From contig NC_015577.1 of the NCBI RefSeq assembly GCF_000214355.1, forward strand, positions 3,401,389-3,465,388: DNA of 64,000 bases, given 5' to 3'. Below are positions 31,877 to 41,543 of the stretch, one piece after another (position 1 is the stretch's first letter; every line of letters starts with the position of its first letter). Source of the stretch: Leadbettera azotonutricia ZAS-9 (GTDB lineage Bacteria; Spirochaetota; Spirochaetia; Treponematales; Breznakiellaceae). Both the position numbers and the translations under genes were made by a program. The notes below the pieces were generated by a model, which was not told the origin of the DNA, made no database searches, and saw only the letters and a list, made by a program, of their open reading frames with translations.

Positions 31877-34285
31877 ATGAAAGAAAAAATCCATCTCATC
31901 GGTAACGCACATATAGACATATTCTGGCTGTGGCGATGGGAAGAAGGCTTCCAGGAGATTCGGGCAACCTTTGCCTCAGCCCTTGACCGCATAAAAGAGC
32001 ATGACCAGTTCATTTTTACCTCAGCCTGCGCGTATTACTACAGCCTGGTTGAAAGTACCGATCCCGGGCTCTTTAGGCGCATACAGGAAGCGGTTAAAGC
32101 CGGACGCTGGCGCATAGTGGGCGGCTGGTGGCTTCAGCCCGATTGCAATGCCCCTGCAGGCGAGTCCTTCGCCCGTCAGGGTCTTTATGCCCAGCGCTAC
32201 TTTAAGGAAAAATTCGGCGTTACCGCAACGCTGGGTTATAATGTGGATTCATTTGGCCATAACGGGAATCTTCCCCAGATCCTTAAAAAATCAGGCATGG
32301 ATTCCTATGTGTTTATGCGGCCTATGGCCCATGAAAAAACCTTGCCTGCGGTTCTCTTCAACTGGGAAGGCGTGGACGGAACCAAAGTGCTGGCCCACAG
32401 GCTTATGATCAGCTATAACTCGGAAAGCAATTGGGGGGAAAAGCTGGTAAAAAAAATTGCCCAGCATACCGAGGCAGCCGCAAAGGAAGGCAAGCCCCTG
32501 ATGTGTTTCTACGGAGTAGGAAACCACGGCGGCGGGCCCACCATAGAGAATCTTAAAACCATCGATGCTCTTAAGAACGAAAGCCCTGAAATTGTTTACA
32601 GCGATCCCCAAAAATATTTTGAAGAAGCCTCCAAATTGCCCGGTATTCCTACAGTCAAGGATGAACTTCAGTATCACGCCATAGGCTGCTATTCCTCCCT
32701 CAGCAAGGTCAAGCGCGCCAATAACGCCACAGAACAGGCTCTGCTCTTTGCTGAGAAAATGCTTGCTGTTACAGGAGGCGCCGATATTTCAGAAAACAGC
32801 GCAGCTCTTACAGCGGCCTGGAAAAAAGTTTTGACCAACCAGTTCCACGATTCCCTCGGCGGCTGTTCCATTCCCGAAGCCTATCCCAAAATTTTGGCGG
32901 CTTATGCCTGGGGCCAGGAAACAGTGAACCACATGACAGCCATACTTTTCCAGCGTCTTACTTCCAGGATTGCGACTTTCAAAGACGGTTCCACAGTTAT
33001 AGTCTGGAACCCCCATCCCTGGGAAGTAAAACAAACCATTGAAGTTATAGGTCTTGCCGATGCAGTTTATGACAGCAAGGGAAATGCCCTTCCCTTTGAA
33101 ATTGTGCCCACTGCGGCGATTACTTCCGGTTTCTTTTCCCAGGCTTTGCGCTTCAATATAAATTTACCGCCTTTGGGGTATACAGCCTATAAACTGGATA
33201 AGCTCAGCAATAGCTGGGATACCAGGGCCTTTTTAAGCCTCCAATATACCCGTACTGCTTCAAACCATATACGTTCGGGCGATTGGGATGCGGAAATTGA
33301 CAGGGAAACCGGGTTCATCACTTCCCTCATCAACACTAAAACCGGCACCCAATTCCTGGGAGGGGAAGGTATAGGCCCTGTCATCATTGATGATGAATCC
33401 GATACCTGGACTCACGCCCTTTCTTCCTATAAAGGCGCAAAACGAAAGATGGCCCTGGAATCTTATACCTTGGTAAGCCAGGGATCTGTGACCACCGAGT
33501 ACGAAATTGTCTATAAGCTCTTTACCAGTGCAGTAATACTGCGCGTCATCCTTAATGGCGAGCTGGGAACTCTCGATATTAAAACAAGGGTCGTCTGGAA
33601 CGAACACCACAGGCTTCTCAAATTAAGAATTGGATCGGTTTTTAGCAGTAAAGCATTTAATTCAGAGATACCCTACGGGGCTATCGAAAGGGCAGCAGAT
33701 GGACGGGAATGGCCCCTGCAGCGCTGGGCGATCCTATCGTCGCAGGCAAATGGGCCCGGCCTTGCTGTCATCAACGATGGTATTTATTCAGGCAGTGCCG
33801 AAGAGGGCAGCCTGGATCTCACCCTTTTAAGGAGCCCGGTTTATGCCCACCATGAGACCCAGCACCCCAGGCCCGACATACAGCACCGCTATGTGGATCA
33901 GGGTGAGCAGGAATTCCTTGTCCAGCTCAGGCCCTATGCCACCCAAGCTGTTCAGGAAAATATTGCCAGCCATGCCCTTGAGCTGAACCAGCCTCCTGTT
34001 TATGTCATCGAATCCATTCACTCAGGCGAACTTCCCCTGGAGCATAGCTTCTGCAGCATAAAGGAAGGTTCATCGGCCATAATTTCCACTATCAAACGTT
34101 CAGAAGATGGAAATGCGTGGATAGTCAGGGCCGTTGAAACAGGCGGCAAAAAAAACGAGGCCTCCGTTGATTTCACATGGCTCGGCTTAAGATGCAATTT
34201 AAGCTTCAGCCCTTATGAGATCAAAACCCTAAAAATTGCGGACAAGGACAATTCAATTTCTGAAACCAATTTACTGGAATTTTAG
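31877..34285 (+). CDS. Alpha-mannosidase, glycoside hydrolase family 38 (short form)
   Basis: 802 residues from ATG 31877, with GGAGGA seven bases before. GH38 zinc and catalytic residues are visible: GNAHIDIFWLWRWEEG (His and Asp ligands), GYNVDSFGHNGNLPQILKKSG (nucleophile Asp), and TNQFHDSLGGCSIPEAY (third His). Beta-rich C-terminal domains follow from about residue 380. There is no signal peptide, so it is cytoplasmic. It would release mannose from imported alpha-mannosides, or a related sugar since family specificity varies. It is the first gene of the mannosidase-mannosidase-isomerase unit. Confidence 0.9.
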   Translation: MKEKIHLIGNAHIDIFWLWRWEEGFQEIRATFASALDRIKEHDQFIFTSACAYYYSLVESTDPGLFRRIQEAVKAGRWRIVGGWWLQPDCNAPAGESFARQGLYAQRYFKEKFGVTATLGYNVDSFGHNGNLPQILKKSGMDSYVFMRPMAHEKTLPAVLFNWEGVDGTKVLAHRLMISYNSESNWGEKLVKKIAQHTEAAAKEGKPLMCFYGVGNHGGGPTIENLKTIDALKNESPEIVYSDPQKYFEEASKLPGIPTVKDELQYHAIGCYSSLSKVKRANNATEQALLFAEKMLAVTGGADISENSAALTAAWKKVLTNQFHDSLGGCSIPEAYPKILAAYAWGQETVNHMTAILFQRLTSRIATFKDGSTVIVWNPHPWEVKQTIEVIGLADAVYDSKGNALPFEIVPTAAITSGFFSQALRFNINLPPLGYTAYKLDKLSNSWDTRAFLSLQYTRTASNHIRSGDWDAEIDRETGFITSLINTKTGTQFLGGEGIGPVIIDDESDTWTHALSSYKGAKRKMALESYTLVSQGSVTTEYEIVYKLFTSAVILRVILNGELGTLDIKTRVVWNEHHRLLKLRIGSVFSSKAFNSEIPYGAIERAADGREWPLQRWAILSSQANGPGLAVINDGIYSGSAEEGSLDLTLLRSPVYAHHETQHPRPDIQHRYVDQGEQEFLVQLRPYATQAVQENIASHALELNQPPVYVIESIHSGELPLEHSFCSIKEGSSAIISTIKRSEDGNAWIVRAVETGGKKNEASVDFTWLGLRCNLSFSPYEIKTLKIADKDNSISETNLLEF

Positions 34286-34309
34286 ATTTTCAATATAAGG
34301 AAGGAATGC

Positions 34310-37300
34310 ATGTTCAAAGATTTCATTGTCGAAAAAATAGGCCGGGAAGTCCGTTTCCTGGAACAGCTCCGGTATCAGAATGTTATGCCGGTAAAAGAAC
34401 TGCTGGCCACAGAAGAGCCAAAGGATTTTGCCTATCCCGGCTTTATAAAACCCGGAAAGGCTTCAAAGCAAATGAACATTGGCGAATTCTGGAGCGGCCG
34501 GGACCGGTATCTCTGGATACATACGGAATTTGAGGCGCCTAAAGAATGGAAAGGCAAAGATGTACTTGGCTATTTTGATTTCGGCCTCACCGGGGGCGGG
34601 CATAATTCAGGCTTTGAATCCCTGCTTTTCATAAACGGCGAGCCTTACCAGGGGGTAGATTCAAACCATAAAGAAGCTTTCTTTAAGCCCCAGACAGGAA
34701 AGAAAATGGCTTTCGACTTCAGGCTCTGGAGCGGCCTTGAGGGGGGCGGCCCAAAAAAGATAATGGATCACCAGATTAAAGCTGCCTTCTTCTGTACCCT
34801 GGAACCCTCCGTGGACGAACTTTATTACCTTTTAAAAAACATGATCCTGACAGTAAAAGAATTAAAATCTGAAGACCCTGCCCAAACGAAACTTCAAAAT
34901 ATACTCGTAGAAGGTTATAAATTCCTTGACTTTACAAATCCCGGTTCATCGCCCTTTATTGCCTCTGTGGAAAAAGCCCTTGAGTATTACCGCAAAAACC
35001 TGAAAACCGCAGGCAGACAAAAGGACGTTTCGGTTTCGTTTATCGGTCACACGCATATAGACCTTTCATGGCTCTGGCGCTACAAGCACACCAGGGAGAA
35101 AGGGGAAAGGTCGTTTTCCACAGTATTGCGCTTAATGGAAAGATACCCCGAATATATTTTCCTCCAGACCCAGGCGCAGATCTACGATTCCATCAAGGAA
35201 GATCACCCTGATCTTTACAAGGCTATCGCAAAACGGGTGGTGGAAGGCCGCTGGGAAGCTTCCGGTTCCATGTGGGTGGAAGCGGACTGCAACATTCCTT
35301 CGGGCGAATCCCTGGTACGCCAAATACTCTATGGCAAGGGTTTCTTTAAAAAAGAGTTCGGCGTGGAAAATACCTTCCTCTGGCTCCCCGATGTGTTCGG
35401 CTATAACTGGGCCCTGCCCCAGATACTCAAAAAATCCGGCATCGATACTTTTATTACTACCAAGATCAGCTGGAGCGAAATCAATCGTATGCCCCACGAC
35501 ACTTTTAAATGGACGGGCATGGACGGCAGCACAGTGATGACCCACTTTATCACCACCCCGGACACAGGGAACGCCATCTACTACACCTACAATGGCATGA
35601 TACTCCCCAGTACCGTCAAAGGCATTTGGGAAACCTACCGTGATAAGGCCATGAACCAGGATCTGCTTTTCTCTTACGGTTTCGGCGACGGTGGGGGCGG
35701 CGTTACCCGGGACATGCTCGAAAATATCAGGGCCGTTTCAAAACTCCCGGGCCTTCCGGCTGCAAAAACAGAGCGGGTGGATACCTACCTTAAACGGCTC
35801 CACAAGAAAATTTCCGAACCTGCAAACGCACGCCTCCTCCACAACTGGGACAGGGAACTCTACCTTGAATACCATAGGGGGACATACACTTCCCAGGCTT
35901 TCACCAAAAAAATGAACCGCAAGCTTGAACTCGTCTATAGAGACGCGGAAATACTGCAATCCCTGGCAGCCCTTAAAACCAAAAAATGGGATGATGCATC
36001 CCAGGCACTGCTCCACGAGGGCTGGAAGCTTATATTAAAAGCACAGTTCCACGATATAATCCCCGGTTCTTCCATTGCCGAAGTCTACGAAGACACACAG
36101 AAAGATCATGCCACTGCCATGGAAAAAGGCAATACCGCCTTCTCAAGTGCTCTAAGCATACTCACAAACAAAGACAAAGAAACTCTCACAGTAATTAACA
36201 CTGCCGGCTGGAAACGCGGCGGCCTTGTAAAGCTCCCTGCTGAATTTGCCTTGGGAAAAGGGAAAGTTCTTGCAGGCCCCAAAGGCGTGCTCCCGGTTCA
36301 GGTGTCCTCCATTGACGGAGAAAAGGCAGCTTACACCTATGTGCCGGGTATCAATCCCCTGGAAAGCGCATCCCTCAAAATTGAAAATGCGTCGCCTGAT
36401 CTGCCGGTGGTCAAATTCGGCAGGAATGCAAAATTCATAATCCGCAAAAACGGCGTGGATACTCCCTTCTATAAAATCAAGTGGAACGCCAAAGGCCAGC
36501 TCACTTCAATATGGGACAAGCAGGCCAAGCGCGAAACCCTTTCCGGTCCGGGGAACGAACTCCAAATGTTTGAAGACAGGCCCCGCTCGAGCGATGCATG
36601 GGAAATCGAAGCCACCATCGATCTTAAGCGCGAAAGTGTGGACAAGCTTGTCTCGGTCAAGATTGAAGAATCAGGCCCCCTATTTGCACGGGTACGTTTT
36701 GTCTGGGTTTACAACAAATCCAAAATCACCCAGGACTTGATTGTCTATACCGCCCATAAGAGGATAGACTTCAAGACCGAAGTAGATTGGCAAGAAAGGA
36801 GCAAACTCCTCAAGGCCAGCTTCCCTGTGGACATACGTTCGGTAAACGCCCGTTACGAAATCCAGTACGGCAGCCTTGAACGCAATGCCACCAGAAGCAC
36901 ACCCTGGGATGAAGCCCAGTTCGAGGTGGTAGGGCACCAATGGGCCGACTACAGCGAGAAGGGCTTTGGTGTTGCCCTTATGAACGATTCAAAATACGGC
37001 TATGACATTAAAGAAGGCATCATGCGCCTTTCTCTCCTTAAATCAGCGGAACACCCCGACACCCAGGCTGACAGGGGTTTGCAGCAATTCACCTACTCGC
37101 TCTATGTGCATACAGATCCATGGTACCAGTCGGATCTCATACCACTGGCATGGGACCTCAATGCGCCCCTCGTTGCTGCCCAGGGAAAGAGCAGCATTGG
37201 AGACTTAATCAGCATTAGCGGCAATGCTGCACTGGACGCAATCAAAAAGAGCGAAAACGGCAAGGACATCATCATAAGGCTCCACGAGATGCACGGCGGG

Positions 37301-37453
37301 CGATCCAAACTCAACATTGAATTTAATGTTCCCGTTTCCGGCTGGGCCGAGGCGAACCTCATGGAAGAACCCATTGGCGCTTTTAAAACTTCTGCTGCGA
37401 TTAAGAGAGAGCTCCATCCTTTCGAAATCGTAAGCTATAGGATAAAATTATGA
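34310..37453 (+). CDS. Alpha-mannosidase, glycoside hydrolase family 38 (long form)
   Basis: 1047 residues. An N-terminal domain of about 235 residues (jelly-roll type, RDRYLWIHTEFEAPKEWKG) precedes the GH38 core: GHTHIDLSWLWRYKHTREKG, FLWLPDVFGYNWALPQILKKSG (nucleophile Asp) and KAQFHDIIPGSSIAEVYED. This architecture is that of bacterial and vacuolar Ams1-type mannosidases, different from the shorter enzyme just upstream, so the two probably cut different linkages. It is cytoplasmic by lack of signal. AAGGAAGGA precedes the ATG, and its TGA overlaps the ATG of the isomerase gene. Confidence 0.92.
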   Translation: MFKDFIVEKIGREVRFLEQLRYQNVMPVKELLATEEPKDFAYPGFIKPGKASKQMNIGEFWSGRDRYLWIHTEFEAPKEWKGKDVLGYFDFGLTGGGHNSGFESLLFINGEPYQGVDSNHKEAFFKPQTGKKMAFDFRLWSGLEGGGPKKIMDHQIKAAFFCTLEPSVDELYYLLKNMILTVKELKSEDPAQTKLQNILVEGYKFLDFTNPGSSPFIASVEKALEYYRKNLKTAGRQKDVSVSFIGHTHIDLSWLWRYKHTREKGERSFSTVLRLMERYPEYIFLQTQAQIYDSIKEDHPDLYKAIAKRVVEGRWEASGSMWVEADCNIPSGESLVRQILYGKGFFKKEFGVENTFLWLPDVFGYNWALPQILKKSGIDTFITTKISWSEINRMPHDTFKWTGMDGSTVMTHFITTPDTGNAIYYTYNGMILPSTVKGIWETYRDKAMNQDLLFSYGFGDGGGGVTRDMLENIRAVSKLPGLPAAKTERVDTYLKRLHKKISEPANARLLHNWDRELYLEYHRGTYTSQAFTKKMNRKLELVYRDAEILQSLAALKTKKWDDASQALLHEGWKLILKAQFHDIIPGSSIAEVYEDTQKDHATAMEKGNTAFSSALSILTNKDKETLTVINTAGWKRGGLVKLPAEFALGKGKVLAGPKGVLPVQVSSIDGEKAAYTYVPGINPLESASLKIENASPDLPVVKFGRNAKFIIRKNGVDTPFYKIKWNAKGQLTSIWDKQAKRETLSGPGNELQMFEDRPRSSDAWEIEATIDLKRESVDKLVSVKIEESGPLFARVRFVWVYNKSKITQDLIVYTAHKRIDFKTEVDWQERSKLLKASFPVDIRSVNARYEIQYGSLERNATRSTPWDEAQFEVVGHQWADYSEKGFGVALMNDSKYGYDIKEGIMRLSLLKSAEHPDTQADRGLQQFTYSLYVHTDPWYQSDLIPLAWDLNAPLVAAQGKSSIGDLISISGNAALDAIKKSENGKDIIIRLHEMHGGRSKLNIEFNVPVSGWAEANLMEEPIGAFKTSAAIKRELHPFEIVSYRIKL

Positions 37454-38091
37454 GCGACCCCAATCATGTCATTTTCAGGAAACTATTGGAACGGTACCCC
37501 GATCTTGAAGCCTGCGCGGCGGAGATATTCGCAGCAGGGGAACTCTTAAAAAATGCTGCCGCAGGGGGAAATAAAATCCTCCTCTGCGGCAACGGAGGCA
37601 GCGCGGCGGATGCGGATCATATAACAGGGGAACTTTTAAAATCCTTCTGCAAAAAGCGGCCCATTGATAAAAAATTTAAGGAAAGGCTTAAAGATCTGGA
37701 TCAAGATGCGGGCGCCGATTTAGCGGAAAAACTGCAGGGCGGCATCCCTGCAATATCCCTCACCTTTCACAATGCCCTGTCAACAGCCTTCGGGAACGAT
37801 GTGGACCCCAACATGGCATTTGCCCAGCAAGCCTTTGTGTATGCCAAGCCGGGCGATGTTTTCTGGGGCATCTCCACTTCGGGCAATGCAAAGAATGTAT
37901 ACAATGCGGCCCTGGTTGCAAAAGCCAAAGGATTAAAAGTGCTTGGCATGACCGCAAAGGGCGGGGGCAAATTAAAACAGATCAGCGACATCTGCATTGC
38001 GGTCCCTCGCACAGAAACCTACGAAGCCCAGGAACTGCATCTCCCGGTATACCACGCCCTCTGTCTCTATGTGGAAGACGCCCTCTGGTAA
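37450..38091 (+). CDS. SIS-domain sugar-phosphate isomerase, GmhA-like
   Basis: 213 residues. LLCGNGGSAADADHITGELLKSF is the phosphosugar-binding loop of phosphoheptose isomerases, and DVFWGISTSGNAKNVYNAALVAKAKG is the second SIS motif. The C-terminal ELHLPVYHALCLYVED holds the His pair of the GmhA metal site. An insert of about 30 charged residues (KKRPIDKKFKERLKD) separates the two motifs and is longer than in standard GmhA. It starts inside the stop of the long mannosidase. In this context it may isomerise a phosphorylated mannose derivative; heptose synthesis is the textbook role but no other heptose gene is here. Confidence 0.82.
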   Translation: MSDPNHVIFRKLLERYPDLEACAAEIFAAGELLKNAAAGGNKILLCGNGGSAADADHITGELLKSFCKKRPIDKKFKERLKDLDQDAGADLAEKLQGGIPAISLTFHNALSTAFGNDVDPNMAFAQQAFVYAKPGDVFWGISTSGNAKNVYNAALVAKAKGLKVLGMTAKGGGKLKQISDICIAVPRTETYEAQELHLPVYHALCLYVEDALW

Positions 38092-38107
38092 TTAGCCATC
38101 CACAGAA

Positions 38108-39025
38108 TCACTTTGCGGACAGGCCGTTTACCGCTGCGCAAATTGCGGCGGTATCCCCCAATGATTCCCCCAATTCCGCAGGCAGCACTTTGCAGACCCC
38201 TGCGGCAAGGGGAAGGGCTTCTTCTTTAATCGCTTTTTCCACCCTGCTGCGGAAAAGGGATTCGCTGCGCGCAAAGATACTGCCTATAACGATTCTTTCA
38301 GGGTTTATAATATCAATAAAAAGGGCAAGCCCCTTGCCCAGCATGAGGGCGCTCTCTTCGATTATTGCAAGGGCCATGGCATCGCCCTTTTCGGCTCTTT
38401 TGCATACTTCGCCGCCTGAAATTCTTTCACCGTAACGGTCAAAATAAGCTTCCGAAATCCCGCCCCCCGAACACCAGCCTTCCAGGGAACCTTTTTTGCC
38501 GTAGCCCAAGGGTCCGCCTTCAGTCATCCTGATGTGGCCCACTTCCCCTGCAAGGCCATTTGCCCCCCGGTAGAGCCTTCCGTCCAGGATGAGGCCCGCG
38601 CCAAGGCCGGTGCCAAAGGTGAGGAAGATCATGTTTTTGCAACCCCTGCCTGCGCCATAGTACCATTCCGCAAGAGCGCAGGCATTGGCATCATTTTCTA
38701 TGAATACTGGAAGGCTGAATTCATCTTTCAGCATTTCTATGATATGCACATCATCCCAGCCGGGGAGGTTTGGGGGGGACTGAATAATCCCCTTGTCGCT
38801 ATCCAAAGGGCCGCCGCAGGAAATACCCATAGCGGCAATATTCTCTTTTCCATTTTGCGATATAAAAGTCTCTACTTCAGTAAATATATTTTTTAGGGCC
38901 TGTTTCAAATCCCTGTCGGTGGGAAAAGCCTTCTTGCCTAATATCCGCCCCACAGAATTGCCTGAGGATATCGCGGTTTTAGTGCCGCCTATGTCAATGC
39001 CAATATATACTTTATTCTCATTCAT
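38108..39025 (-). CDS. ROK-family sugar kinase
   Basis: 305 residues. The ATP-binding motif is YIGIDIGGTKTAI at the start. FIENDANACALAEWYYGAGRG carries the catalytic Asp, and FLTFGTGLGAGLILDGRLYRGANGLAGEVGHIRM, read in parts, is the ROK signature. The usual CxCGxxGC zinc loop is reduced to GSLEGWCSGGG, so zinc is probably absent. It phosphorylates a hexose such as glucose, mannose or an N-acyl sugar; sequence alone does not choose. It converges on the isomerase gene 16 bases away and overlaps the end of the DHS-like gene by eight bases. Confidence 0.87.
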   Translation of the reverse strand: MNENKVYIGIDIGGTKTAISSGNSVGRILGKKAFPTDRDLKQALKNIFTEVETFISQNGKENIAAMGISCGGPLDSDKGIIQSPPNLPGWDDVHIIEMLKDEFSLPVFIENDANACALAEWYYGAGRGCKNMIFLTFGTGLGAGLILDGRLYRGANGLAGEVGHIRMTEGGPLGYGKKGSLEGWCSGGGISEAYFDRYGERISGGEVCKRAEKGDAMALAIIEESALMLGKGLALFIDIINPERIVIGSIFARSESLFRSRVEKAIKEEALPLAAGVCKVLPAELGESLGDTAAICAAVNGLSAK

Positions 39026-40169
39026 TCCGGTTCTCCATTTGGCATTCCAATGACTGGCTCAGGAGGGCAAAGAAAACCCTGTTGTCTGCCGAGGTATAAT
39101 CCACCCTGCAGCCCATGCGGCTAAAGGTCTTCATGAACCTGAGGTAATACGCGGGATCATCCATAGGAGGTTCCCCCCCTGACCAATCCCAGGAAGCTTC
39201 CTGGAGATCGACCACATGGATGCCGCAGTCCTTTATCCCCTTCCCCCCATTGGCATTCCTTGCCATGGAAAGGGCTTTTTCAAAAATCATTGGGGACATG
39301 ACAGCCGAACCTACAGACAAGTACACACCGCCGTCCAGGCTTTCGATGCTTGAAACATATTCAAGAAAATCCCGCTCCGCAGTCCTGCCCACCGCAGCGC
39401 CGCAATTGGCTTTATGGGTGTAAATTATATCATGGCCAAACATGGGATGGCAGGTAAAAGGCCTCCCGCATTGCGTAGCAGCCTCAAGAAGGCTGTATTC
39501 TTTATAAAGATGGTCAACGGAAAGAAAACCAGGCCGCAGATTGAGCAACTCCATAAGTCCCAGGAGATCCAGAGCCGCAGCAGCCTTATTAGTAGTATAA
39601 GTACTAACATCAACACTATTACGCTTAATAGCAGAATTCACCGTTTCAAAAAGCCCCTCCCGGGAAGGAATATCGAGGCCGTCTTTATGTATCATTGCCC
39701 CCACAGAAGCGCCATAACCCAGACCTTCATAAGCGCCAAGCGCCAATGCCAGGTTGATATAAAGGCCTGTTTCTTCCCAGGTGCCAAATTTGCCTTTAAG
39801 GACATTCTCATGGACATCCTCGCTGCTCTTTCCCTGGAAGGCAAATTCCCAATCATGAATTACCGCAGCCCCATTGGCAGCCAGATGGGTAAACCAGCCT
39901 TTTTTAAGCAAACTGCCGAGAAGCTGCCCCAGACCGTTCTTTATGGAATGGGCGCCGAATGCGCAAACAACCGAAGCGCCCCTTTTCTTTGCCTTCGCAA
40001 TTTCCGCAGCAATACTGTCAACCCGCAGTTTAAGGGACGCGGGTATTTCTTTTGTTTTTAAATAAGCCTCAGGCTTAATGCATGCATCGGGTATGGAGAC
40101 TTTGCTAAGCCTTTCCCTGAGGGGGAAATAACTCATCCTGGCCCTGTCAAACATAAGCCTATTCGGCAT
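39018..40169 (-). CDS. Deoxyhypusine-synthase-like protein, function unknown
   Basis: 383 residues from ATG 40169; a TTG at 40193 and an ATG at 40154 are alternatives. VVCAFGAHSIKNGLGQLL, THLAANGAAVIHDWEFAFQGKSSEDV and LGYGASVGAMIH are the Rossmann-like signatures of bacterial deoxyhypusine-synthase relatives. The active-site Lys motif of true deoxyhypusine synthase (near SWGK) is not visible at the C-terminus, where DYTSADNRVFFALLSQ stands. Bacteria lack eIF5A, so another substrate is expected. It lies between the DUF4340/Gld run and the ROK kinase, overlapping both neighbours by about ten bases. Confidence 0.6.
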   Translation of the reverse strand: MPNRLMFDRARMSYFPLRERLSKVSIPDACIKPEAYLKTKEIPASLKLRVDSIAAEIAKAKKRGASVVCAFGAHSIKNGLGQLLGSLLKKGWFTHLAANGAAVIHDWEFAFQGKSSEDVHENVLKGKFGTWEETGLYINLALALGAYEGLGYGASVGAMIHKDGLDIPSREGLFETVNSAIKRNSVDVSTYTTNKAAAALDLLGLMELLNLRPGFLSVDHLYKEYSLLEAATQCGRPFTCHPMFGHDIIYTHKANCGAAVGRTAERDFLEYVSSIESLDGGVYLSVGSAVMSPMIFEKALSMARNANGGKGIKDCGIHVVDLQEASWDWSGGEPPMDDPAYYLRFMKTFSRMGCRVDYTSADNRVFFALLSQSLECQMENRNE

Positions 40170-41535
40170 AAGCCATTTTGTCCGCAGTTTCAAAAATGTT
40201 TCTCACCTGAGATCGGGAGACAACAAATTCTGTATTGCCATCCTGGGTCAGGGCATAATAATCACGATTATAGGGCCTAAGCGTGACAGACACCCTGGCA
40301 TTCTGCGGCTCTTTAAGGTTGAATTCTATGGTAACAGGCGAACCGGCGGCAGGCTCGCCAAGGGGCCCCGGATATTCAGCATCCACCAAAAGGCCAATGA
40401 CTGCCTGATAATAAGTCCGGAATTCCTTGTCAAGGGTTTTCTTTCCATTAAGCGAGAATTCGGCTTCATCCTTGGTGCCTTTTATATCTGCACGCAATGT
40501 ACGGCCTTCGCCGGAAACAGTAAAATAATCAACTATATCAATATTGAAAATAAGCGAAAACTTGTCGGCCAAATTAAACGCAGTAGTGCCGACTACAGCA
40601 TCCAGGTTAGCAACAGTGAATACCCCGTTTTTATCCGGCAGTTTGGCAAAGAGTTCCCCTTCGCCGCTCCTGCCAAAGAGCAGATCAAAAACACCGTTTC
40701 CGGCCTCGATATGAAGTTTCCCGGGTTTATCAAGGCCATAGGGCGCCAAAGAAGCGGGGTTGTCTTCCACAAATTGGTTTATTTGCAGAGCCTGCAGAGG
40801 TTCAAGAATTTCGGAAAACTTCTGGCTGTCTACGCCCCGCCTTGCTTTATAAGGGGAAATGAGCATAAATTGCGAAAAGTTTGACACTAAATATACGTCC
40901 TCCGGCCTGGGCACAATATCAATAAGCGTTCTGCCGTTATCAAGGGTAAAACGGATCACAGTGGCGGGATCAAAACCTGTATAGATACTCCTGTCCCGTA
41001 TGCTGTCCAGGCTAAAGAGGAGGCTGTCGGCAGAATAGGAAGAGACCGTATACACTTTGGGATCGCCCGAAACCATAGTATAATAAGCAGAACGCCCGGG
41101 GTTGAGGTTCCCAAAAAAGAGTTCTGCCCTTTTCCCTTCGGAATCGGCAACAATGGCATGCCCCTGAGGTTCGGCAAGCCCGTACTGGGAAAGATCCCCC
41201 GGCGCATCATCCACTACGCTTTCGGCCCAGACGCTTCCTGCATACCAGAGCTTGCCGCTTACTGCCGATTGATCAATCCGTATGCCCGTGGGGGCATTTG
41301 CCAGTTCCCAATTATCGCCGTTTTTTTCCAGGGAAAAACCCGAGCTTACAAGATCGAGCTTTACGATCTTGCCGGAATCAAATTCTGTCAGCCTGGGAGT
41401 ATCCCGCGCAGGGGCCGATGCATAGGGAGAGGCTTTGGGGTGGGCCTTGCTCCATGCTTGAGCCGCGAAATATCCGCCGCTTAAAAGAACCAAAGCCGCA
41501 AGGACAATTATGAGTGTTACTGTCTTCCGTTTCAT
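40159..41535 (-). CDS. DUF4340-domain envelope protein linked to a Gld-type ABC system
   Basis: 458 residues with one N-terminal membrane anchor (TLIIVLAALVLLSGGYFAA) and the rest outside the cytoplasm. LDLVSSGFSLEKNGDNWELA and the repeated strand pattern VIRFTLDNGRTLIDIV and LHIEAGNGVFDLLFG match DUF4340, which normally sits beside GldG-like proteins. The start is eight bases after gldG. It probably forms the periplasmic part of the same transporter. The cargo is unknown. Confidence 0.75.
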   Translation of the reverse strand: MKRKTVTLIIVLAALVLLSGGYFAAQAWSKAHPKASPYASAPARDTPRLTEFDSGKIVKLDLVSSGFSLEKNGDNWELANAPTGIRIDQSAVSGKLWYAGSVWAESVVDDAPGDLSQYGLAEPQGHAIVADSEGKRAELFFGNLNPGRSAYYTMVSGDPKVYTVSSYSADSLLFSLDSIRDRSIYTGFDPATVIRFTLDNGRTLIDIVPRPEDVYLVSNFSQFMLISPYKARRGVDSQKFSEILEPLQALQINQFVEDNPASLAPYGLDKPGKLHIEAGNGVFDLLFGRSGEGELFAKLPDKNGVFTVANLDAVVGTTAFNLADKFSLIFNIDIVDYFTVSGEGRTLRADIKGTKDEAEFSLNGKKTLDKEFRTYYQAVIGLLVDAEYPGPLGEPAAGSPVTIEFNLKEPQNARVSVTLRPYNRDYYALTQDGNTEFVVSRSQVRNIFETADKMAYAE

Positions 41536-41543
41536 AGTTCCGC

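Noticed and set aside
37450-38091. Calling the SIS protein part of LPS heptose synthesis
   Set aside because: No hldE, gmhB or heptosyltransferase is present, and the gene is fused by overlap to a mannosidase gene.
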